From Gammaproteobacteria bacterium (lineage in GTDB: Bacteria > Pseudomonadota > Gammaproteobacteria > Eutrophobiales > Eutrophobiaceae), in the NCBI GenBank assembly GCA_016198885.1, contig JACQHV010000205.1, positions 1 through 5,506 of the forward strand: DNA of 5,506 nucleotides, written 5' to 3'. Below the pieces are notes generated by a model that saw only the letters and a list, made by a program, of their open reading frames with translations, was not told the origin of the DNA and did not search any database. Shown here piece by piece: positions 1-4,697 of this stretch. How positions within the stretch are numbered: the stretch's first letter is position 1; every line of letters begins with the position of its first letter. The translations under genes were made by a program, and so were the position numbers.

Positions 1-219
1 AAAGGGTTTGATGTTAACCTCCCGCAGCTTTCGGTCGAGATAATCGAGCGTGATGCCAGGGATAGTCAGCGTATTGTTTCCCCGTTAAAACCGGCGGATG
101 ATGCTGTTGTAATTGATACCACGAACTTGAATATTGAAGAGGTCATCCAACAGGTATCGATGCTGGTACGTGATCGTTTTCCGGAAATACCGGAACTTGC
201 CGGAGATAATATACATTAA
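1..219 (+). CDS. cmk: Cytidylate kinase (CMP/dCMP kinase), C-terminal 72 residues
   Basis: This cytoplasmic enzyme transfers phosphate from ATP to CMP or dCMP, giving the diphosphates used for RNA, DNA and CDP-lipid synthesis. Only the last 72 codons are present; the gene begins before the window, so the P-loop and most of the CMP-binding region are not visible. Frame 1 is open from the first base to a TAA at 217-219. The visible segment ERDARDSQR (window residues 16-24) followed by SPLKPADDAVVIDTT is the typical C-terminal block of bacterial Cmk. Its Arg17, Asp21 and Arg24 align with E. coli Arg181, Asp185 and Arg188, which by established knowledge contact the nucleotide. The tail after the last helix (residues about 62-72, ending GDNIH) is slightly longer than in E. 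coli and poorly conserved. cmk directly before rpsA is a widespread proteobacterial arrangement, and promoters for rpsA often lie inside or at the end of cmk. Confidence 0.95.
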   Translation, partial: KGFDVNLPQLSVEIIERDARDSQRIVSPLKPADDAVVIDTTNLNIEEVIQQVSMLVRDRFPEIPELAGDNIH

Positions 220-226
220 TTATTAA
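197..226 (+). promoter_or_regulatory. Candidate sigma-70 promoter for rpsA
   Basis: TTGCCG (197-202) and TATTAA (221-226) each match four of six consensus bases and are 18 bases apart, overlapping the end of cmk. A second -10-like hexamer, GATAAT (205-210), has only a weak -35 partner. E. coli rpsA is known to use promoters in this region; the exact hexamers here are a guess. Confidence 0.22.
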
Positions 227-227
227 C

Positions 228-262
228 ACAAGCATGAAGTCTTGTAAGAGGATATTTTTTTA
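228..262 (+). promoter_or_regulatory. rpsA translation initiation region: hairpin, Shine-Dalgarno, U7 tract
   Basis: The 43-base cmk-rpsA gap holds three elements in order. ACAAG (228-232) can pair with CTTGT (241-245) around an 8-base loop. A Shine-Dalgarno-like AAGAGGA (246-252) follows at once. An uninterrupted run of seven T (255-261) then sits between it and the ATG, giving a rather long 10-base spacing. S1 is known to repress its own mRNA in E. coli and to prefer U-rich single strands, so this leader is the likely operator. The elements are visible; the regulatory role is inferred. Confidence 0.45.
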
Positions 263-1933
263 ATGAGTGAGAGTTTTGCGGAGCTTTTTGAACAAAGCCA
301 AATCGAGGGCAAAATGCGCCCGGGGGTCATTGTCAGTGCGACAGTGATTGACGTCAACCAGGATACAGTCACAGTCAATGCCGGTCTCAAATCAGAGGGA
401 ATCATACCGATTGAACAGTTTTTTGACGAAAAGGGTAAATTGGAAGTTGCAGTAGGCGATAAAATAGATGTTGCCCTGGATAGTGTGGAAGATGGTTATG
501 GCGAAACCCGCCTCTCTCGCGAAAAGGCAAAACGTTTGATTGCCTGGAAAAATCTGGAAAAGGCCCACGAGACCAACGAAACGGTAACCGGTGTTATCGC
601 TGAACGGGTCAAGGGTGGTTTTACTGTCGATATCAATAATGTCCGCGCCTTCCTGCCCGGTTCCCTCGTAGACGTACGGCCGGTAAAAGACACCGGTTAT
701 CTGGAAGGCAAATCTCTCGAATTCAAGGTCATCAAGATTGACCGTCGCAGGAGCAATGTGGTTGTCTCGCGGCGTGCGGTAGTGGAACGTGAAAATTCAG
801 CAGAGCGTGACGCACTGCTGGTGAATTTGAAAGAAGGCGCAGTGGTCAAGGGCGTTGTTAAGAATCTGACTGACTATGGCGCCTTCCTTGATTTGGGCGG
901 TATCGATGGCCTGTTGCATATCACTGACATGGCCTGGAAAAGGGTCAAGAATCCCGGTGAGATTGTAAATATCGGCGATGAAATCGAAGTCAAGATCCTG
1001 AAATTTGATCGTGAGCGTAATCGCGTTTCTCTTGGCCTGAAACAAATGGGGGATGATCCCTGGGCAGATCTGACCAAGCGTTTTCCCGAAGGCACGAAAC
1101 TGCACGGCCGGGTAACCAATCTGGCCGATTATGGCTGTTTTGTGGAACTTCAGGAGGGTGTTGAGGGCCTGGTTCACGTCTCTGAAATGGATTGGACCAA
1201 CAAAAATGTACATCCTTCCAAACTGGTTAATATTGGTGACGAAGTCGATGTCGTTATACTTGATATTGATAAGGAAAGACGGCGCATTTCTCTGGGCATG
1301 AAACAATGCCAGCCCAATCCCTGGGAGCAATTTGCCGCCTCCCATAATAAAGGCGACCGCGTAAAGGGGACCATCAAATCCATAACCGATTTTGGCATTT
1401 TCATCGGACTTGAGGGGGGGATAGATGGACTGGTTCATCTATCGGATATCACCTGGGCGGGTACCGGAGAAGAGGCGATACGAAATTATTCCAAGGGTGA
1501 GGAGCTGGAAACAGTGGTTCTTGCCGTAGATGCCGAGCGGGAGCGGATATCCCTGGGTATAAAACAACTGGAAAAAGATCCATTCTCAAGCTATGTTGCT
1601 GAATATCCTAAAGGAAGTATCGTAAAAGGTATTGCTGAAAAGGTAGAGACCAAGTATGTTACTGTCAGGCTTGCAGATGGTGTTGAAGGCCAACTGAAGG
1701 CCTCGGAAATCTCACTTGACAGGAAAGTCGAGGACGCCCGGCACGTGATCAAGGAGGGTGATGAGCTGGAAGTTAAAATAACAGCCCTGGACAGGAAGAA
1801 ACGTGCCATAAATTTATCGATCAGGGCGAAGGAATCTGATGATGAGGCGGCTGCAGTTGAAGAATATTCCCCGGAGTCAGGGAGCGGGGCAAAATTGGGA
1901 GATATTCTGAAGGAACATCTGGAGAACAAGTAA
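263..1933 (+). CDS. rpsA: 30S ribosomal protein S1
   Basis: S1 binds the 30S subunit and captures and unfolds mRNA, especially messages with weak Shine-Dalgarno sequences or structured leaders; it also represses its own translation. The 556-residue product is one residue shorter than E. coli S1 and aligns with it almost without gaps. Six S1 (OB-fold) domains lie at about 21-87, 105-171, 192-260, 277-347, 364-434 and 451-520. Domains 1 and 2 are the divergent ribosome-binding pair (GGFTVDINNVRAFLPGSLVD in domain 2). Domains 3-6 carry the RNA-binding signatures, such as LTDYGAFLDLGGIDGLLHIT, LADYGCFVEL and ITDFGIFIGL. The N-terminus (SESFAELFE) matches the segment that docks on protein S2, which supports the ATG at 263. 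The C-terminus after domain 6 is acidic and ends in KLGDILKEHLENK, a tail type common outside enterics. The gene lies between cmk and ihfB. A run of seven G (1414-1420, codons GAG GGG GGG) encodes the conserved EGG of domain 5 and keeps the frame. Confidence 0.98.
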   Translation: MSESFAELFEQSQIEGKMRPGVIVSATVIDVNQDTVTVNAGLKSEGIIPIEQFFDEKGKLEVAVGDKIDVALDSVEDGYGETRLSREKAKRLIAWKNLEKAHETNETVTGVIAERVKGGFTVDINNVRAFLPGSLVDVRPVKDTGYLEGKSLEFKVIKIDRRRSNVVVSRRAVVERENSAERDALLVNLKEGAVVKGVVKNLTDYGAFLDLGGIDGLLHITDMAWKRVKNPGEIVNIGDEIEVKILKFDRERNRVSLGLKQMGDDPWADLTKRFPEGTKLHGRVTNLADYGCFVELQEGVEGLVHVSEMDWTNKNVHPSKLVNIGDEVDVVILDIDKERRRISLGMKQCQPNPWEQFAASHNKGDRVKGTIKSITDFGIFIGLEGGIDGLVHLSDITWAGTGEEAIRNYSKGEELETVVLAVDAERERISLGIKQLEKDPFSSYVAEYPKGSIVKGIAEKVETKYVTVRLADGVEGQLKASEISLDRKVEDARHVIKEGDELEVKITALDRKKRAINLSIRAKESDDEAAAVEEYSPESGSGAKLGDILKEHLENK

Positions 1934-1949
1934 ACCGGATTAGTTTGTT

Positions 1950-1971
1950 CGAGGTATATTTTTTTACCTTG
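1950..1971 (+). other. Small hairpin with U-rich loop after rpsA
   Basis: Bases 1950-1956 can pair with 1965-1971 (seven pairs including one G-U), leaving an 8-base loop made mostly of T. It begins 17 bases after the rpsA stop. It is not a standard intrinsic terminator: the T run is in the loop and the sequence after the stem is GATTTAAAAA, without a T tract on this strand. It may be a weak 3'-end or processing signal, or an S1-binding element; see the finding on its similarity to the rpsA leader. Confidence 0.3.
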
Positions 1972-1991
1972 ATTTAAAAAGGGGCAGTCAT

Positions 1992-2020
1992 TTTATATCG
2001 TTAAATCGGGGCGAGATAAT
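1992..2020 (+). promoter_or_regulatory. Candidate sigma-70 promoter for ihfB
   Basis: TTTATA (1992-1997, four of six) and GATAAT (2015-2020, five of six) are 17 bases apart in the AT-rich rpsA-ihfB spacer, which would start transcription near 2027, about 20 bases before the ihfB ATG. E. coli ihfB has its own promoter besides read-through from rpsA. I saw no good IHF-consensus site here, so autoregulation is not supported by sequence. Confidence 0.27.
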
Positions 2021-2047
2021 TCCGCACTTAAAACGAGAATAATAATC

Positions 2048-2335
2048 ATGACAAAATCAGAACTGATCGAATTACTTGCAAGAAGACAAACACAATTGGC
2101 CTACCGGGACGTCGAACTTGCAGTCAAGACCATCCTCGAGCATATGGCTGAAACACTGTCCAATGGTGAACGGATAGAAATCAGGGGATTCGGCAGTTTT
2201 GCCCTGCATTTCCGGCCGCCACGCGTAGGCAGAAATCCAAAATCCGGTGAACCGGTGTCATTACCTGCCAAATATGTTCCCCATTTCAAACCGGGCAAAC
2301 AGTTACGCGAACGCGTAGATCGCAATTCAAAATAA
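2048..2335 (+). CDS. ihfB: Integration host factor subunit beta
   Basis: IhfB pairs with IhfA (encoded elsewhere) to form IHF, a nucleoid protein that binds the DNA minor groove and bends it sharply, supporting sigma-54 promoters, replication initiation, recombination and chromosome packing. The 95-residue product is the usual size (94 in E. coli) and is HU/IHF fold throughout. N-terminal dimerisation helices occupy about 1-40. The signature GERIEIRGFGSF is at 40-51 and includes Glu44 and Arg46, which take part in DNA recognition in E. coli IHF. The DNA-embracing arm is at about 55-75. GRNPKSGEPV (61-70) contains Pro64, the residue that wedges between base pairs, and YVPHFKPGKQLRERV forms the C-terminal helix. 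The segment IEIRGFGSFALHF identifies the beta subunit rather than HU or IhfA. The Shine-Dalgarno is weak (GAG near 2035-2037), but the MTKSELIE start is conserved. The gene follows rpsA as in E. coli. Confidence 0.97.
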   Translation: MTKSELIELLARRQTQLAYRDVELAVKTILEHMAETLSNGERIEIRGFGSFALHFRPPRVGRNPKSGEPVSLPAKYVPHFKPGKQLRERVDRNSK

Positions 2336-2346
2336 ACTTATATAAT
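2319..2346 (+). promoter_or_regulatory. Candidate promoter at the end of ihfB
   Basis: A perfect TATAAT (2341-2346) lies six bases after the ihfB stop codon. The best -35 at normal spacing is poor (ATCGCA, 2319-2324, three of six, 16-base spacer), so this could be chance in an AT-rich patch. If real, it would give lapA-lapB-pyrF a leader of about 115 bases. Confidence 0.22.
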
Positions 2347-2378
2347 TCATTCCCGCGTTACCGGTGTGTGACAAGTTT

Positions 2379-2386
2379 CCCCATCC
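2379..2386 (+). promoter_or_regulatory. Sigma-32-like -10 element before lapA
   Basis: CCCCATCC matches the heat-shock -10 consensus CCCCATNT at all but the last base. A matching -35 (CTTGAAA) is not present at the expected distance. In E. coli the lapA-lapB promoter is known to be recognised by sigma-32, which is why this otherwise weak half-site is listed. Confidence 0.2.
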
Positions 2387-2457
2387 GGGCTATTGTTTTC
2401 ATTGTTATCACTGATTATTGTTAAACCTTTGGGCTAACACACTAATCAATTTAAACC

Positions 2458-2462
2458 AGGTG
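2458..2462 (+). promoter_or_regulatory. Shine-Dalgarno that fixes the lapA start
   Basis: AGGTG lies six bases before the ATG at 2469. The longer in-frame reading from TTG at 2418 has no such site and would place polar residues unlike LapA ahead of the first membrane segment; the GTG at 2460 lies inside the motif itself. Confidence 0.7.
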
Positions 2463-2468
2463 CACCTC

Positions 2469-2774
2469 ATGCCTCGTACCTTGAAGCGAACCTTTTATAT
2501 CTGTTTATTTTTCTTTGTGTTTATTTGCGGGCTGGTATTCTTTTTAAAGAATGATCAGGTAATGACATTCAATTATCTGGCGGGCAGTGTTGAATTACCG
2601 CTTTCAATATTGCTGTTATCAAGTCTTTGTATAGGAATCCTTCTCGGAATAATGGCTTTGCTCCCGTTACTGGTAAATCTGAAACGCGAAAAATCGAGAT
2701 TGGAAAAACAAATCAAACTTACCGAGAAAGAGGTGAATAATCTCAGGATTATACCTGTCAAGGACACGCATTGA
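2469..2774 (+). CDS. lapA: Lipopolysaccharide assembly protein A (DUF1049 family)
   Basis: LapA is a small inner-membrane protein that works with LapB in LPS assembly; its exact biochemical role is not firmly known. The 101-residue product matches the family size (102 in E. coli). A basic N-terminus (MPRTLKR) leads into membrane segment 1 at about 8-26. Next comes the family signature KNDQVMTFNYL at 27-37, which corresponds to QNDQQVTFNYL in E. coli. Membrane segment 2 is at about 42-69, and a charged, coiled-coil-like cytoplasmic tail (KREKSRLEKQIKLTEKEV, 72-89) follows. Both segments are unusually rich in Phe or Leu, and overall identity to E. coli is low outside the signature; the call rests on signature, topology and position. 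I chose the ATG at 2469 because of the AGGTG six bases upstream; an alternative TTG at 2418 would add 17 residues. The stop codon TGA shares its last base with the lapB ATG, indicating translational coupling. Confidence 0.92.
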   Translation: MPRTLKRTFYICLFFFVFICGLVFFLKNDQVMTFNYLAGSVELPLSILLLSSLCIGILLGIMALLPLLVNLKREKSRLEKQIKLTEKEVNNLRIIPVKDTH

Positions 2775-3949
2775 TGGAATCAGACTGGATGACATTAATC
2801 TGGTTATTGCCGATTGCTGCTGTTGTTTCATGGTGGTTGGGGCGGCGTAGTGTCAGGATTAATGGTTCAAATAAACTGCGCAGTATCCATCCGGAATATT
2901 TCAAGGGGTTAAATTACGTATTAAATGAACAACCGGACAAGGCAATAGAAGTCTTTATCAAGATGCTTGAAGTTGACAGCGAAACTGTTGAGACTCATCT
3001 TGCCCTGGGTAACCTGTTCCGGCGGCGCGGTGAAGTTGATCGCGCAATTCGTATTCATCAGAATCTGATTGCCCGTCCCACACTTAATCGTGAACAACGC
3101 GCACTTGCTCTTCTGGAATTGGGGATGGATTACATGCGTTCCGGACTCCTTGATCGCGCTGAAGGTCTGTTCAAGGAATTGGTAGAAACAGGATCGCACT
3201 CAGTCCATGCATTTTCAGAATTACTGGATATCTATCAGCAGGAAAAGGACTGGGATAATGCAATAAACATTGCGCGCAAACTTGAATTCGCATCAGGAGA
3301 ATCATTAAATGCGATGATTGCCCAGTTTTATTGTGAAAAAGCCGAGGAACAGCGGTTAATCGGACAGGAAAAAAGTGTAAAAGAAAATCTGCGCAGGGCA
3401 CTCACTATCGATCCTGTTTGTGTACGTGCCAGTATTATTGAAGCGGAGGAATTGTATGATAATGGAAAATTCAAACAGGCGATTAATGCTTATCAACGTA
3501 TAGAGCACCAGGATCCTGAATATTTATCTGAAGCGGTAATTCCAATGCTTAACTGCTACAGAAATCTGGATAATGTGGATGAATATATGCAGTATCTGCG
3601 GAATATCGTGGATAAATATGGTGGTATAACTTCAATGCTGACGCTGGCAGAACTGATTGCTGATCAGCAGGGAGAAGAAGCAGCGGCCAAGTTTATAATC
3701 TCGGAGTTAAAAAAGCGTCCAACAGTGCGGGGGGTCAATCGTCTTATCGAATATGCCCTGGCACAGGCACAGGGTGGGGCTCGGGAAAACCTTATATCGA
3801 TCAAGGATCTCACAGGTAAGTTGCTCGAAAACCGTTCAATATATAAATGCCGTCATTGTGGGTTTGACGCCAAGACTTTGCATTGGCAATGCCCGAGCTG
3901 TAAAAACTGGAATACTGTCAAACCTGTACATGGGGTAGAAGGTGAATGA
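2774..3949 (+). CDS. lapB: Lipopolysaccharide assembly protein B (TPR and rubredoxin-like domains)
   Basis: LapB (YciM) is an inner-membrane-anchored cytoplasmic adaptor. In E. coli it presents LpxC to the protease FtsH, and PbgA/YejM opposes it, so LPS synthesis is held in balance. The 391-residue product matches E. coli (389). A single membrane anchor is at about 7-22, followed by GRRSV, the same junction as E. coli GRRSA. Tandem TPR helices occupy about 40-340, with the highly conserved stretch LALGNLFRRRGEVDRAIRIH. The C-terminal rubredoxin-like metal site has Cys359, Cys362, Cys373 and Cys376 (CRHCGF, CPSCKNWNTVKP), so all four ligands are present. The ATG at 2774 overlaps the lapA stop by one base and has AAGGA at 2760-2764, nine bases upstream. 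A TTG at 2771 would add one residue and is less likely. The 3' end overlaps pyrF by eight bases. A run of six G (3729-3734) encodes the Arg-Gly-Val junction and keeps the frame. Confidence 0.97.
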   Translation: MESDWMTLIWLLPIAAVVSWWLGRRSVRINGSNKLRSIHPEYFKGLNYVLNEQPDKAIEVFIKMLEVDSETVETHLALGNLFRRRGEVDRAIRIHQNLIARPTLNREQRALALLELGMDYMRSGLLDRAEGLFKELVETGSHSVHAFSELLDIYQQEKDWDNAINIARKLEFASGESLNAMIAQFYCEKAEEQRLIGQEKSVKENLRRALTIDPVCVRASIIEAEELYDNGKFKQAINAYQRIEHQDPEYLSEAVIPMLNCYRNLDNVDEYMQYLRNIVDKYGGITSMLTLAELIADQQGEEAAAKFIISELKKRPTVRGVNRLIEYALAQAQGGARENLISIKDLTGKLLENRSIYKCRHCGFDAKTLHWQCPSCKNWNTVKPVHGVEGE

Positions 3950-4652
3950 CTCTCATGTAATTGTCTCTCTTGATTTTTCTGATCCTGGTCATGCGTTGAA
4001 ATTGATCGGAAAAATGGATCCGGCGCATTGCCGGCTCAAGATCGGCAAGGAATTATTTACCCGTGCCGGCCCGGTCTTTGTTAATCAGGTTATCGAAAAA
4101 GGATACAGCGTATTCCTTGATCTCAAATTTCATGACATACCGACCACGGTTGCAAAAGCCTGTAGTGCCGCAGCTGACATGGGTGTCTGGATGCTCAACC
4201 TGCATGCCTCAGGTGGTCTGCGCATGATGACTATGGCCCGCGAGGCGATAGATAAACATTTGCATAAACCACTATTGATCGCCGTTACTGTACTGACCAG
4301 TATGAATGAGAGAGATCTCAAACAGATCGGTGTGGTCAAACATGTATCTGAGCAGGTCAAGGATCTCGCAATGCTGGCAAACAAAAGCGGGCTCGATGGT
4401 GTGGTCTGTTCTGCGCGTGAAGTTGCAATGTTAAGAAAGGAATTTGGCGACGGTTTTTGTCTGGTAACCCCCGGTATTCGTCTACAGGGATCAGAACATC
4501 ATGATCAACAACGGGTCATGACACCCGCCGAGGCTATCCGTGCAGGCAGTGATTATCTGGTGATTGGCAGACCTGTCACACAGGCGGCTGACCCGTTAAA
4601 GGCACTCATGGCGATTGAAAAAGAAATCGCACGCGTGAAGCGTGAAGCGTGA
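3942..4652 (+). CDS. pyrF: Orotidine 5'-phosphate decarboxylase
   Basis: PyrF decarboxylates OMP to UMP, the last step of de novo UMP synthesis, in the cytoplasm. The 236-residue TIM-barrel protein has every expected site. Asp11 is in VSLDF and Lys33 in RLKIGKE. The catalytic DLKFHDIPTTV carries Asp60, Lys62 and Asp65. The strand NLHASGG is at 86-92 and AVTVLTSM at 114-121. The phosphate-binding residues are Arg180 in TPGIRLQGSE and Arg210 in VIGRPVT. It is a little shorter than E. coli PyrF (245) because it lacks the N-terminal extension. The start is a GTG at 3942, eight bases inside lapB; the next in-frame Met is residue 25, past the Asp11 strand, so GTG is the only workable start. GGGG at 3932-3935 is a possible Shine-Dalgarno. 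The lapB-pyrF link is the same as in E. coli. The last codons and stop lie inside a 7-base tandem repeat, so the C-terminal residues (KREA) are repeat-encoded and probably not under constraint. Confidence 0.97.
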   Translation: MNDSHVIVSLDFSDPGHALKLIGKMDPAHCRLKIGKELFTRAGPVFVNQVIEKGYSVFLDLKFHDIPTTVAKACSAAADMGVWMLNLHASGGLRMMTMAREAIDKHLHKPLLIAVTVLTSMNERDLKQIGVVKHVSEQVKDLAMLANKSGLDGVVCSAREVAMLRKEFGDGFCLVTPGIRLQGSEHHDQQRVMTPAEAIRAGSDYLVIGRPVTQAADPLKALMAIEKEIARVKREA

Positions 4653-4657
4653 AGCGT
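4633..4657 (+). repeat. Heptamer tandem repeat spanning the pyrF stop codon
   Basis: Three exact, head-to-tail copies of GCGTGAA (4633-4639, 4640-4646, 4647-4653) are followed by a partial copy GCGT (4654-4657). The pyrF stop TGA (4650-4652) is inside the third copy. Since the unit is not a multiple of three, gaining or losing a copy upstream of the stop would change the reading frame and the last few residues of PyrF. The TGA is regenerated in some frames, so the effect would be confined to the C-terminus. Confidence 0.85.
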
Positions 4658-4691
4658 ATAAAGAGATACGAGCGACGAGATTCGCTTTACG
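4648..4691 (+). other. Stem-loop between pyrF and mfd
   Basis: Bases 4648-4656 (CGTGAAGCG) can pair in RNA with 4683-4691 (CGCTTTACG) over nine pairs including one G-U, around a 26-base loop. A smaller competing hairpin is CGTAT (4655-4659) with ATACG (4666-4670). The next bases are AACAGA, without a T tract, so it is not an intrinsic terminator on this strand. The 3' arm ends six bases before the mfd ATG. Confidence 0.5.
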
Positions 4692-4697
4692 AACAGA

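Noticed and set aside
1414..1420. Run of seven G in rpsA (and six G at 3729-3734 in lapB) as phase-variable tracts
   Set aside because: Both encode conserved or tolerated residues in frame in genes that are generally essential or near-essential, so switching off is implausible; ordinary Gly codon choice explains them.
797..1438. Open frame of 213 codons on the - strand inside rpsA
   Set aside because: It is antisense to S1 domains 3-5, shows no recognisable family, and its openness follows from rpsA codon use. rpsA itself is unambiguous.
1591..1929. Open frame of 112 codons on the - strand over the end of rpsA
   Set aside because: Low-complexity Ser-rich translation antisense to a confirmed gene; no start signal or family match.
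263..1933. Internal near-repeats within rpsA as a DNA repeat array
   Set aside because: They reflect the repeated S1 protein domains; the copies are well diverged at DNA level.
1969..1974. IHF-binding site near ihfB (TTGATT as reverse of AATCAA)
   Set aside because: The second half of the IHF consensus is not present at the required spacing; the same fails for AATCAA near 2444.
2351..2400. Intrinsic terminator after ihfB
   Set aside because: Only broken pairing can be drawn (ACAA with TTGT around CCC with GGG) before a short TTTT; the stem is too weak to call.
2418..2468. Longer lapA from TTG 2418
   Set aside because: The ATG at 2469 has a well-placed AGGTG and gives the family length. The extension is not LapA-like and has no ribosome-binding site.
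3753..3938. 61-codon + strand frame within the end of lapB
   Set aside because: It is out of frame across the lapB rubredoxin-like domain, whose four cysteines confirm the lapB frame.
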